Assembly (NCBI GenBank): GCA_014925825.1
Contig: JACGCK010000083.1
Coordinates: 62,001 to 126,000 of the forward strand
DNA: 64,000 nt
From: Pholiota molesta
Lineage: Eukaryota; Basidiomycota; Agaricomycetes; Agaricales; Strophariaceae
Direction: 5' to 3'
Below, one piece after another: positions 24,941 to 36,914 of this stretch; the first letter of the stretch is position 1, and each line of letters starts with the position of its first letter. The translations under genes were made by a program, and so were the position numbers. The notes beneath the pieces are model-generated. The model saw only the letters and a list, made by a program, of their open reading frames with translations. It ran no database searches and was not told where the DNA came from.

Positions 24941-26512
24941 ATGCGAAGCCTCTCTTTTCTCATTGCAGCGTCACTTCTGGCTACCACTACTCCAGCGTTG
25001 GCAGCCACTTATTCGCTCACTGACAATGTCGTCGGATCCGCGTTCTACAGCTATTTTCAATGGGAGAATATTGGGGATCCTACCAACGGTCGAGTGTAAG
25101 TATACTATACATATTTCTTTGCCGATTATTTACGCTAATCGCTATGGTTATGGTTAGGACTTACGTCGACCAAGCGACCTCAATAAGTCAAAATCTGACC
25201 TTTGCGTCCTCCGATTCCTTCATCCTTCGCACCGATTTCAAAACAGTCCTGAGTGCAAGTGGACCTGGACGCAATTCTGTCAGAATAAAGTCCTCGAAGA
25301 CATACACCACCCATGCTGCTGTGTAAGTCGTCTTCGTCTTTTTTTTTTTGTGGCGGGACGTCGTTGCTCACGAAATTGCCAGCTTCGACGTGCGACACAT
25401 GCCCCAAGGATGCGGGTAAGTACAACCGCGCTGTACAATTATCCAGACAGTAACCAGGCTCTAGCACTTGGCCTGCGATATGGGAGACAAAAGAGTCCAA
25501 TTGGCCGGCCGGGGTCAGTTTATAGATTTTTTCTTTATTCCCATGTGACGACACCATTGGCTCACCGTGTGGTTGGTGGTCATAGGGCGAAGTGGATATC
25601 CTCGAAGGCGTTAACGACGTATCACCAAACCAAGCCACATTGCACACGTCCCCAGGTGGGCAACCTCTCCTCTTATCCTTCTTCGCGAACGGGTGTCCTC
25701 ATCGGTGCTTCAGGGTGTACGATGCCTGCATCGCGGTCGGAGACTGGGTACGTCGTTATTTTTAGGTTCCTCTTTTACAGTCCGCGCTAAAAATAGCGCA
25801 ATCTTTCGTAGCAATCCGGTGCTGCTGGATTGCAACACCGCAGTGAATGGGAACGCAGGATGCGGCGTCCAGTTCCCTACTACGACGAGCTACGGGCCTT
25901 CGTTCAATAGCAATGGAGGTGGCTGGTGCGTGAATCCTCCGATTCATTGATCATTCATTGCTCGTCCTCAATAAGGGAAATTATTCTGATTGTGTCACTA
26001 TTATTGAAACTAGGTTCGCGATTGAACGCACCCCCAGCTTCATCTACGTCTGGTTCTGGCCACGCAATTCTGGGTCTGTACCGTCAGACGTCCGAAACGG
26101 TGCCTCACAGGCCGTCACGGATAACTGGGTACTCCAAACAATCTCAGAAAAAGATTTCGCGTTGACCATCGTCATTCACAGGGTACTCCTACTGCAGCAT
26201 TCCCGAACACGGATTGCAACATCCCGCAGTTCTTCCAGGAGAACAACATTATTATTAACCTCACCTTGTGTACGTCTTTCTCCCATGATCTTGTAAACAC
26301 TGGAAGGCTTGCTGAGGGGCGTTTGTAGGCGGCGACTGGGCCGGCACTGTCTACGCTCAGGACGGCTGCCCAGGAGCCTGTGTCGGTGAGTAGCGAGCTT
26401 TCCTCAGTACCACACACCATTTCTGACTGTACCTCAAGACTATGTGAACAACAACCCTTCCGCGTTTACGAACGCGTACTTCGATTTTGCGGCGGTTCGG
26501 GTCTATCAGTGA
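24941..26512 (+). CDS. Secreted GH16 endo-beta-glucanase, copy 2
   Basis: Eleven exons: 24941-25095, 25158-25322, 25383-25415, 25465-25513, 25586-25655, 25714-25747, 25812-25925, 26014-26128, 26182-26269, 26329-26385, 26439-26512; 317 residues. The signal peptide is MRSLSFLIAASLLATTTPAL. The active site GEVDILEG occupies residues 135-142, giving nucleophile Glu136 and acid/base Glu141. All other family blocks match copy 1, and exons 2 to 10 have the same lengths in both genes; only the signal-peptide exon and the last exon differ. Introns show almost no similarity, so the duplication is not recent. Expected to act extracellularly on beta-1,3(4)-glucan. Difference in expression between copies cannot be judged here. 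Confidence 0.93.
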
Positions 26513-27446
26513 TGATGCGTGATGAATCAATTTTACTTGTATTTGTATCGAGTAGTGGTTATTTAGGCTATACACGTAGAGAGAACAGCCACGAGCAGCG
26601 GAAAGACAACTTGACAGAAATGTTATAACTTACAGATGATGCCCGAACGGCTGACAATCGACCAGTGAATCGGAATCAAGCGGCTGGTGGCTGAGAGGAT
26701 CACGTCCCTTCTACTAAGTATCTTCATCCGCTTCCCGATGGTCATGGCCAATCGCAGAGACGTTCCATGGCCGCCGCATGAATCGACGATGCGCGACAGA
26801 CAGCAGGCCGAGCTCCCCGTGGCAGAGCAAGTGCGAATTTAATAGAATAGACTCCGTGGGCGATTGCGGGACAAATTGGGATTGAAGCCCAAGGACTCCG
26901 CTCCTAGTCGGATTAGTCATATATGTTCTTGGCAGATGGGTACCGTCGAACGAGTCAACAAGGACATGTAGATTAGTAGAATCGAGTGGACGAGACCAGA
27001 CACGAGGCGTTGTCGCCATCTACGAGGTCCCAAAGTGTCGCGTGGTAATGCAGGGCATCTCAGCAGATGGTACCGAAGCTAGTGTGGAGCATGCGAAGTA
27101 GAAGGTCTGATGGTTGCCTGGTTCATGGTTAGAGATTTGAATATAGGCAGAGCATCCCTGTGAGGTAGAGTCGTAAGTGGGTCGTCAGTTAAATTTAGCA
27201 CGAAATAATACGATAAATAAGACGCACCTCTATACAGGTAAGACCAGAAAGAGTGCCACAGGTGACAGGGATAAGGAGCAAAAGAAATAACCAACCTGAA
27301 CCTCTAACCCGAGTCATACTCACTTCATTCCTCAGCTCTTGCACGCGATTCCGCAGCCAAAATATCATCATACATCAGATTAGTAGTTGAGATAGCTGAT
27401 TCCAAAGTGTAAAAGTGTAAATAGTAGAAAAGGCACGTATATCCCT
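26513..27446. other. Intergenic stretch
   Basis: About 930 bases between the GH16 copy 2 stop and the cyclophilin stop. A 101-codon minus frame (26714-27019) has no recognised motif. Nothing else seen. Confidence 0.45.
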
Positions 27447-28456
27447 TTACTCGACAACACCAGAAGAGGTGATAGTGACCGTCTTCGTCGTGCGTCCGCT
27501 ATCCGTCCCCGTCTTCTCGATCTCCTTCACCAGATCCATGCCCTCCACGACCTTCCCAAACACGACATGTTTGCCGTCCAACTGCACCCGAACACGCAAA
27601 AAGAAAGAAAAGGTAATCAGCAAGTCGCGTCCGCTGCGCTGAGAAGGATGGAGATAAGAGGGCGTACCCATGGCGTCTGGACGGTGGTGATGAAGAACTG
27701 GGAGCCGTTGGTGTTGCGCCCGGCGTTGGCCATGGAGAGGAGGCCGGGGGTGGTGTGCTTGTGCACGAAGTTCTCATCTATATCAGAGTCGTTTAGAGGT
27801 CATACCCACAGCAGTTTAGAGTCTCGCCATGGAGAGGAGGTTAATGTATAGATAAACGAACAAACGCACCTGCGAATTTAGCGCCGTAGATGGATTTTCC
27901 GCCCGTGCCGTTGTGGTTGGTGAAGTCACCACCTTGGAGCATGAACTACAAAGGGGGGAATAAGAAATGGATGGCGCATTTGATGATGTGAAAGGGAACA
28001 CACGTTTGGGATGATACGGTGGAACTTGCTGCCAGCGTACCCGAATCCGTGTTGGCCAGTGGCCAGCTCACGGAAGTTGCGCGCGGTTCTGGGGACTGTG
28101 TCGTCGAAGAGTTCGAATACGATACGCCCTGAAGGCTTTGCGTTGATGGCAACGTCGAACTGTAGCATTGTAATTCATCGGAGGGACCAGGTGGGCGGAC
28201 AAAGGGGCGAGAGTCGATACAAATAGTCAAAACGGAGGAATGGAAAGACGTGGTATTTTCTTCGGTTAATATTCAGAAAGAGAAGCAAAAACAGTTATAG
28301 ACGTACAAATACATTCGCCCTAGAAGTAGGAGCGGCGGGAGGAGAATTCTCGTTCAGTACGGCATAGACTGGAAGTGCAGAGGCAGCAGCGAGAGTGAAG
28401 TACATTGTTTTACCCGCGGACGCGGAGGTAGTGAATCGCCTAAGGAATGAAGCCAT
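27447..28456 (-). CDS. Cyclophilin-type peptidyl-prolyl cis-trans isomerase with N-terminal anchor or mitochondrial leader
   Basis: Five exons read from 28456: 28307-28456, 28004-28159, 27870-27945, 27668-27777 and 27447-27581; 208 residues. The first 50 residues ([16 protein letters not shown] then a hydrophobic run) look like a mitochondrial targeting sequence possibly followed by a membrane segment. The cyclophilin domain follows with FHRIIP (catalytic Arg98, equivalent to Arg55 of human CypA), [20 protein letters not shown] and [10 protein letters not shown] with the cyclosporin-contact Trp164 intact. It catalyses cis-trans isomerisation of Xaa-Pro bonds. The tail [20 protein letters not shown] is that of CypA-like single-domain enzymes. 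The active site is complete. Location in mitochondria is inferred from the leader only. Confidence 0.93.
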
Positions 28457-29309
28457 TATTTTCCGAGAATATATAGAGAAATTAGATAGGAATTCGATGA
28501 AGACGAGTGGTGTAAGTGGTAAAAGTGTTGTACAGGAGCGAAACGGAGTCGAATTCGAAAAAACAAATGACACGTGATTGTGTACGTAATTATTTGCTTT
28601 CGATCGGGACCGCTCATCCGAGTCGGCAGTGCAACGGCAGTGGTTTCAAATAAAATGCCAAGTTCCAAGTTCCAACCTTGCGGAATGCTAGTTGAGCAAC
28701 TCTAGCGTCAAGCCATATCTTGCGAGCTATCAGCAGAATTTGCGTGCCCGCCAGGCACAAATTATATCTTGAAGGCTTGGGAAGTTACGAGGCTAGGCAT
28801 GTTGCCGGCAGAACTCCGACGCAGCGCCGAACTAAACTTAAAACAGCGCCATGAGCTGCCATCAACTACCACTCTTTCGCTCACAATCAACTCACTATCG
28901 TCGACTGGCCCTCTTATTTTCTGTGGAATCATTCATAGATTTCCTGTTCGTCTGAATGTTCTCTAATATACACTTGATATGCACCCGTCGGCATTTAGAC
29001 TCAGGCTTTTTTGGCCGGCTTTCCTGTTTTTCATCCCTGTGAATGCTTTCAAGTTCACCCATTCATGAAATCGTGCAAGCATCTGTAGATGTGAACTCTC
29101 CCCGGCGTCGGCCAAGCTCTTATATAACTCGTATTACTCCTACGGGCCTCCCGGGCTATTATCGACTTCCTACGCTCTACCAACGCTGACATTCCGGTGC
29201 CAAGTTAGGCAGAGAAGCACGCGAAGCACCCACCATCGCTCCATATATAACTCCTGTGATCTCTTTTGACATCCTATATAGACTCACGATGTACGCTATG
29301 TGAACAAGA
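28457..29309. other. Intergenic stretch, divergent promoters of cyclophilin and P450
   Basis: About 850 bases between two divergent starts. A TATATAA element at 29244-29250 lies 60-66 bases before the P450 start and is a plausible TATA box; a similar CTTATATAACTC sits about 120 bases further upstream. No gene seen. Confidence 0.5.
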
Positions 29310-31572
29310 ATGCAACCCACCCTCTCCTCTCCCAAGGACATGCGCAGCATGCTCTTCGAGCATCCACACACCATGCCCTTCGTGGCGCTGGGTCTGGCCG
29401 CGTATCTGTTTGCGCGGTACAGATACTTGCGCTCTTCTGCTTATCAGGTAAGAAAATAGTGCTTCATTCTTGGGTTTGCTAAAGAAAATATCGACGACAT
29501 ATAGTTGCGCCATATACCTACCATAGGGTCTTCCGGAATCATTTCGTCTTACTTCGACTCGTACCGGTATTTCCGGGAAGGACGGGAAATGATACAGGAG
29601 GGATACGAGAAGGTATACACCTTATATCAATCTCCCAGCTGAACCATTTGACCGATCTCAGATGTTGCAAAGTACTACGGAACTGCTTTCAAAATCCCCA
29701 CAATAGGGCGCTACACCGTCGTCGTCAGCGGGCCGCAAATGATAGAGGACATCCGTCGAGCCGGCGATGACGAGCTCTCGTTCCGGGACGCTGCTGCGGA
29801 GGTAGGTAGCGCCGTTCATCTGACATCCATGCACGACCTGGGGCTGACTGCTGCGCGCTGTGCAGATCATCCAGACGGACTACATGCTCGGGACGGGGAT
29901 TCGCCTGGAGTCTTTCCATATCGCGGTCGTTCGGACGCCTTTGACCAGGAACCTTGGACATCGGTTCCCGGACATTAAAGACGAGATTATAACTGCCTTT
30001 ACAGCGTTGATACCGCCTACAACAGGTACTGAGCCATTTGTTATAGAGTCAGCATTGTACTGATTCCTGGCGTAGAATGGAGTACTGTGCCCGCTTTGAA
30101 AACCGTGATGAATATAGTTTGCAGAACGAGCAACCGTCTGTTCGTCGGGCTTCCTCTATGTGAGTTTCCCAAATCATAGCCTAGGCATCTTGCAACAAAG
30201 TCTATATGGTTCTAGGCAGAGATCCGGATTACAGACAGCTTCAGGAGCAATTTGCACTTGATGTTATCCGCGGCGCACGCACTATCAACAGGTTTCCGCA
30301 GATTTTTAGACCGTGGGTGGATGGTGCCCTTATCCATTTGGGCCCCTGGACATTGATGTCAATCCAACTAGTATCGTCGGGAGATTCCTTACCAAAGTAC
30401 CCGGAAACATCAAACGAGTCATCAGGCACGTCGGGCCTATCATCGACGAACGTCTCGCAAAAAGGAACCCGGCCGGTGCACCAGCAGATGTGGACTCGGA
30501 CGACGAAGCAGTGAGTGCCAGTATTTTTCGGGCTTCAGATAATATGTTGTTCACGCAGTCGGATCGCCCTTCGGCAGAACGACCTGATCTCCTGGCTTAT
30601 CAGCGAAGCCCCGGAATCGCAACAGACCGTCAGAGCCCTCGCGCTCCGCATTCTTGCCGTCAACTTCGCCGCTATCCACACCACCTCGATGGTACGTCCG
30701 AGCGCAGATATCCGCTGAAAAATCGAGCGCTGAATTTAAATTAAATGAACACTCTTCATGACAGGCGCTAACGAACGCGTTGTACGACCTGGCCGCCCAC
30801 CCGGAATACGTCCAGCCGATGCGCGAGGAGGTCGAAGCGGTGATCGCCGCCGAGGGGTGGACCAAGGCCGCCATGGGGAAGATGCGCAGGGTGGACAGCT
30901 TCGTCAAGAAGTCCCAGCGGCTCGCTGTCGGCGCCTGTAAGTCGTCACCACACACCCATCATTATTCAAGGACGCGGAGCTGCCGATTGATTGATTTCTG
31001 ACCGTGGTTGTGTATGTACGCTAGTGAGCACGAATCGCAAGGCGCTGAAAGACTTCACGTTCTCCAATGGGGTGACTGTGCCGGCGGGCACTCTGTTAGC
31101 GGTGGCCAGTCACTCGACGCACGTTGACGGGGTAAGAAATGGCTTTTATATATCGACATTCAATGCCTGCCATCTTGACCACAAGCTGGTAGAATCTATA
31201 CTCGGATCCAGATAGATTCGAAGGCTTCAGATTCGCAGACAAACGCGAAGAAGAGGGCGAAGGCCTCAAGCACCAAATGGTCGCGCTGAGCCACGAATAC
31301 GTCCTTTTCGGCACCGGTCGACATGCATGGTAACGCGCATCTCTAAACAAATACCACCTTACATACACCTTGCTAATATATACTTTGTTTGGGGGGAGTT
31401 CAGTCCGGGACGATTCTTCGCCGTCAACGAGCTCAAGGCGATGCTCGCGCATATATTGTTGACTTACGATGTTAAGATCCCGGATGACGGCCCCCGGCCC
31501 CCGAACATCTGGTACCAGGCCGCTTGTTCTCCGAGCCCCACCGCGAAGGTGATGTTCAGAAAGCGTGTATAA
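29310..31572 (+). CDS. Cytochrome P450 monooxygenase with altered ExxR motif
   Basis: Twelve exons: 29310-29447, 29505-29612, 29673-29801, 29866-30025, 30076-30159, 30216-30312, 30372-30510, 30578-30691, 30765-30936, 31025-31131, 31193-31329, 31404-31572; 517 residues. An N-terminal membrane anchor (MPFVALGLAAYLFARY) suits an ER enzyme. The haem loop FGTGRHACPGR is rebuilt across intron 11 with Cys462 as thiolate ligand; NLYSDPDRFEGFRF is the PERF-type region; FAAIHTTSM is the I-helix. The K-helix reads VKKSQR where related fungal P450s have VKESQR, so the ExxR glutamate is Lys372. The ExxR-Arg pair is almost invariant in P450s, so activity is doubtful. Acceptors of exons 3 and 8 were chosen to keep frame and family sequence. 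Confidence 0.9.
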
Positions 31573-31873
31573 CCTACTGCGTACATAACATTTTGAATGG
31601 ATTTTTTTTTTGTGTTTCTCGCCGACTTGATGTATATGACATGCCAGTGCCTTGCTTATACAGGCGTTTTATAGCTATGGTTTCATTATATATAAATTGT
31701 TGAAATTCATGCGCTCATGCATGACCGGAGTGCGTCGCAGAATTCTCTGGAAATCGGAAATAAGAATATTTTGTATAATGAAGCGTAAAGACTATAAAGC
31801 ACGGAAACATAAGAGGATTCACGTATCAATAAAAACACACAGCAACGATAAGCAATCCAACATCTACAAAGCA
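31573..31873. other. Short convergent intergenic region
   Basis: About 300 bases between convergent stops of the P450 and DUF262 genes. AT-rich with a run of T near 31600 and AATAAA-like motifs on both strands, consistent with 3' ends. No gene. Confidence 0.5.
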
Positions 31874-34286
31874 CTATCTCGGAGGCCGCCTCCCAGACGG
31901 GGAGCGCGGTCGTGGATCAGGGTATCCACCGCTCTCTCGACGACTGCGGTCGCGCTCGTCGTAATGTCGCGGATATCGCTCGCGGTCTTTGTCCCTGCTC
32001 CGCTCTCGCTGCCTGTCTCTGCTGTCTCTGTCACCTCTCGGCCTGTCTCTGTCTCTGCCCCTATCCCTATCCCAGTCGCGGTCCCTTTCTCTGTCCTTGG
32101 TCCGGTCCCAATCCGCACCCCGATGCACCGTATCAGTACTGCTACTCGCGCTCGGCGGGGGGCCCGGCCTCATCGCCGCCGACGACCCCGCCCGCACGGA
32201 ATTCGGATCCATGGCAGGCGAGTGCTGCTGCGGCGCTCTGCCGCCGGACACGTACGCGTTGCCATTCGCCATCGCCACCGCCGCGGCGAGGTTGTCCGAG
32301 AACTGGCTGTACGGCTGCGTCGGCGAGGGCAGCATCTGCGGGTTGGGCATACCATCATGGGCGCGCAGCGCACGCGGGCCGGTCGGGGTCTGCAGCGCCC
32401 GCGCGGCCTGGTTTTGCGCGACGGCGGCTTTGGCCTGCTGTAAGGCGGCCATGCGGTTTATAGGCGCGGGTCGCGGGGCAGGAAGCTGGGTCGGCGAGGC
32501 GATGGGTTCTGCTTTGACGCGAGGGACGGGGGTGGAAGGCTTGGGTTTTGGTTTTGCGATGGTCGCCTTCTTGGGCTTGGGCTGGTAGGTGTGGTCTGCG
32601 CCCCCTTCGTCGTCGACGTCCATTGCGCTGTCTTCGACCGTTTCTCTTGCTGGCCGCTTTCGTTTCAGCCCTAGCTTGCTTTTCGCACTGGTCGCGGGTC
32701 CGCCTTTATCCCCTGCGATCTTCTTCGGCACCCAGCCGCTGATGAAATCCAGGATCGTCTTCGTGACGCGCGTGTTCAAGCGCACATCGATGTGCTCAGA
32801 GCGCACCGCCGCCCGCATCTCCGCAATGCCAGCCGAGATCTGCGCCAAGCTGCTCGTGTCCTTGTTGCGGGAGATGATGAGCACGATGCCGATGAATTCG
32901 ACGGGCGAGATCTTCGGCGGGCTCGCGAACACCTTCTTCAGTTTGTCGTCCTGCACCATCTCGGCGAACACGCGAAACGTGTCCTGTATCGCCCTTTCCG
33001 TTTCGGGATTCAGAGGCTCTTCGATGTTGAGCCATTTCTCGAGCTTGGACATGGTGACCAGGGACCATTTGAGTTCCGAGTAGGTGTCGATGCAGTAGAG
33101 TGACAAGGCGATTCCACGGAAGTCGCTCCCGCGGGATCGGTCCCACAGAAGATGTGTCGGGCCCAGCCAACCATCGCCATTTAGGTATTCGTTTTGCAGA
33201 TCGCGAATGAGATCCGTACGAGGCGTTTTGATCACTTGGAGCTTTTCTGCAAATCGGACATGAGGCGGGCGTGCGTCAAGTACAGTCGAAGCATCATGTA
33301 CGTACCTGCAGGGGTCAATGCCATGCCCAATTGCACCCTCTTTTGAACAGTTCCAGCGGTGTTGCATTACTAACGGAGCAGATAGCTCACCTGGAAGATC
33401 TCTCGCTCGTCAGAATCTGTGATATCTTGATATTCGACGCATACGATCTGCTTATTCGCAAATATTTTCCGGTACTTTTCGGGCATGAGCTTTCGCTTTC
33501 TTGTTGATGTATCGAGGTCTGTATAATACAGCTTTTCACCAGAGATGCTGTTGCCCAACAGTGAGTTTATCAGTCCGAAGCAAGAAAGTAAATCTGGGAC
33601 ATACGGATCCTTGTCTAAAAAATGAACACCTTGTAAGTCAAATCTAGCAGTGGGTGTTTCGAAGGTAGTGCTTACGCGGAATCTGAAACGATGAGATGAG
33701 GGCAGTTCAATAAGAAGAGTAACCAACTCACCTCGCCTCCCATGAACCTTTCCAAATTCTAATCAGTAGCCAGCGAAAAGGAGGGTTTTGTTTGAACTCA
33801 CCTCCGGATGGACGTCAATCTTTGTTTACCATCGATGCAAGTCCTGGTTTCAGAACCATCTTCCATCACATTTACGGCGAAGATAACAGGTGGGATATAG
33901 AAGTTTCTGAAGACAGAGTCAATAAGCCCTATCTGCTTAGCTTCCGACCAGACGACGTCTAAGCAGCGGCCCATCAGACATTATGCAGCGTAGAACTGGT
34001 CGAGAAGACTGACCTCGTTGGTAATCCGCTTCCAAGTATATGTCGCAGCTATGTATCTGGTCTATAGCGGATACTCAGGCTAAAAACACGTTCAGACGCG
34101 AGAAGACGTACCATAGAGCGCCTGAGCGGTGTAAGTAGTGGCTCGGGGGACTTTCAGTGCATTCCTGACTCGCCACCCCGTTCTGACGTTGGAAGCCGTC
34201 TTTTTCCCTCGTTTTGCCGTCGAGTCTGCGTATTCCTCCTCGCTTTCGAGGTCTGTGAGATCCGAGAATTCATCATCGGAAGCCAT
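31874..34286 (-). CDS. DUF262 (GmrSD N-terminal-like) protein with RD-rich tail
   Basis: Eight exons read from 34286: 34112-34286, 34014-34061, 33802-33958, 33732-33747, 33676-33682, 33391-33614, 33306-33339 and 31874-33246; 677 residues. After an acidic N-terminus (DDEFSDLTDLESEEEY) comes a DUF262 domain: CDIYLEADYQRDVVWSEAKQ, the diagnostic CIDGKQR at residues 115-121, IPHKDP, KQIVCVEYQDI and RVQLGMALTPAEKL. DUF262 is the ParB/sulfiredoxin-fold NTPase domain of type IV restriction enzyme GmrS, but nuclear fungal proteins of this kind have no proven activity. A middle part has a KRKRPARE basic stretch and KPKPKP; the last 90 residues are Arg-Asp/Arg-Ser rich, like splicing-related proteins. 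Exons of 16 and 7 nt are unusual but required by frame. Confidence 0.87.
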
Positions 34287-34448
34287 GTCATGTAACGGAG
34301 TAAAGAGGTGTGCACAAACCCAACACAAATCCCTACAAACCTTGGCACAAACAGTCGTGAGCAATGTCTAACCCTAACCATGGCATCTAGGTTGCACCTA
34401 TTCGCAACCACAATCTTAGGGCAATAGGATCCCTTCTGACGACGACAA
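34287..34448. promoter_or_regulatory. Compact bidirectional promoter of DUF262 and MAD1 genes
   Basis: Only 162 bases separate the two divergent start codons, so both genes must share this segment for their 5' untranslated regions and core promoters. No clear TATA box; CTAACCCTAACC near 34368 is a telomere-repeat-like octamer motif sometimes present in fungal housekeeping promoters. Confidence 0.5.
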
Positions 34449-36914
34449 ATGAATGGTGACCAATTCAAAACCCCGTTGAACAAATTCCGAGCGGAGGGTT
34501 CATCACTGCGCTCAACAGCGATCAAGCGCGACTCCCTAGCAGCAGAGTTGGAGCGAGGCAAGTTTCGTGCCACCACGCAAGTGCTAGACTCATTATTACA
34601 TATAGACCCACAGCTATCCTCTGCGAAACGCCAACAACGCACCCAAGTCTTCACTTCCTCTGTCTCGCATGCCAGTCTCGAACGGCAGCTTCTGGCTGCG
34701 CAAACAGCGAAATTAGAGCTTGAGACAAAGCTGAGAGAGAAGGAGCTGCTTGTTGAAAGACTGGAAAGGGACAGACGTTGGTTTGCAGACCGGGAGAAGG
34801 AGGAACGCGAAGAAAAGGAACGCGAACGCGAGACTCATGACGAAGCAAAGGTGTGTGGGTTAATTTCGTTCATATTTTGTGTTAAACATGTCTATAGCGC
34901 AAGTCCGACTCTGACAATCGCTCCTTACGAGCCTCTAACTCCGCTCTCCAAGAAGAGCTTGCTGACTTGAAGGATGAACATGAATCTCTGTCCCGTAGCG
35001 CGAACCAGACAATCGCTTCGCAAAAGGCTCAAATCACATCATTGTCCCACCAAAACTCACTTCTGCAAGACGAACTCGAACAATACAAGCAAATAGCGCA
35101 GAAAAGAGACACTGCCTTCGAGGAACTCCAGTCACGGTATGACGAGCTCAGCCTAGGGAAGGAGGCGAACGAGCGGCGTGCAACCGAAGAAGAAAGCATG
35201 AATATCGTGCGAGAAGAACTACACCGCCAAGCTAATTACCTTCGCACCCTCGAAACTACAAATGCCAAGTTGACTTCTGAGCTAAACCACCTACGCGAAC
35301 GCCAGACAAGCGTTGAAGTCTTGCGGGAAGAAAAACGAGGTCTGGAACAGAGGGTGAAGATGCTTGAAGAATTGCGAACAAAGGTAGTCCAATTGGAGGC
35401 AGAGGTGGCCGCAGGGAGAAAGGAGCGAGAAGAGTGGTATGCCGATGATTTCTCTTATCGAGGAGCACTCATAATTTTTATTTTTCGTATAGGGCGAATA
35501 AATCAGCGGAAACGAAGCCGTCTAATACACCAATATCCGTCACTCAAACCCTATCTGAGCTCCGGCTGTCGCATGCAAAACTACTAGAAGATCACGGCGC
35601 CACCATAGCTCTTCTCAAGCAACGCGAAGCGCAGCTCGCCGACCTCGAAGATCAAGAAGTTCAAGCACAAAAACGAATAGTCTCATTGGAACAAGAACTC
35701 AAAGTTGCGAAGGAGAAAATAGGACGACAGGAAACCCGGGCACTACTGGCGGAGCATGAAGTTACGTTCTTGCAAGCTCTTGTTGTCAGTATATGTCACT
35801 CCCCATTCTCTTATATCCGTCCTGATTTTTTCAGGCGAGTTACAACGCTGAGGAAGTCCAATTAGACGATGCCCATATCGATGCTACGAAGACGGAGCGG
35901 ATCTACCAGCTCGAAACTATCCTACAGGAATACAAGAGCACAAACGAGCAACTCATGGCCGAAATCGACGCTCTAGGCGGAAGTGCTTCTACACTAGGTC
36001 AAGGACGTACTCTTTCTGCCGAGGTCGAGAAAGAGCGGCTCGAGAAGCTGGCTGCGCAGCAAGGTAACGTCGGCCCTACATCTCTGACCTACTAGTTGCC
36101 TTAAACCCATATCTGCTTCCAGAACTCCAGAACGCAGAAATCGAGATGAAGCAGAACGTCGATAAAATCGAAGAACTGGAGCAAACCCTCTTCGAATTGC
36201 GGGGCGAGATCGCTGGTGGGCGCCACGTACCTCCCGGTGTGCGCGTCCTATCGATGCAGGACAATCCCGAGCAACAGTGGTTTGATCTCCGTCAAGCTGC
36301 CTTGGACCGGTTGAAGGGCGAAAACGAGGCCCTGATGAAACGCTTGAAGGAGCTGGAGGAGAGCGGGGTGCGGGGTGGCGGCGAGCAGGAGCATGGGGAG
36401 GAATTGGTCCCGCGGGAGAGCTGGGAACTGGTGAACAAGGAAAAGTTGGAGCTGCAGGAAACCGTGAAGCAAAAGGAGAAACGGCTCTTGAGACTACAAC
36501 AGGTAAGTTCCTGCCAATCAAAGAATTTGCGACTCGGTGCCAATGCGTTCTATTGTTTACGTCTCTGGTCTATAGATATTCACTTCGAAAAGCGCTGAGT
36601 TCCGTGAGGCCATCGCATCGATCCTGGGGCTGAAGCTCGCATTCTACCCTAATGGCCAGATCCGCGTCACTTCGATGTTCGACCTTGATGCGTCGTTCAT
36701 CTTCCAACCTACATCGCGAACTGAGGGGGCGCGTATGCAGCTTGTCGCGCAGGGCGAGGGGGGTCCACAGGATCTACCGAGCCTTATGGAGTATTGGATT
36801 GAGAAGGAACAGTGCACGGCCGGATTCCTGGCCAGCGTCACGCTGGAGTGCTATGACAAGTCGAAGCGGGAGATGGCAGCGCAGCAGCAACAAGAACATG
36901 GGAGGGATTCCTAA
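34449..36914 (+). CDS. mad1: Spindle assembly checkpoint protein Mad1
   Basis: Six exons (34449-34850, 34898-35436, 35493-35784, 35835-36063, 36123-36502, 36576-36914) encode 726 residues. The protein is almost entirely coiled coil (Glu/Lys/Gln/Leu heptads, for example KLELETKLREKELLVERLE) from residue 70 to 610, followed by the globular Mad1 C-terminal head: KSAEFREAIASILGLKLAF, then YPNGQIRVTSMF and LEYW-like segments. Mad1 anchors Mad2 at kinetochores and nuclear pores and starts the mitotic checkpoint. At the position of the conserved Bub1-binding RLK motif, just before the head, this protein has RLQ (residues 611-613). Length agrees with fungal Mad1 (650-750). Divergent from the DUF262 gene with a short shared promoter. 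Confidence 0.92.
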
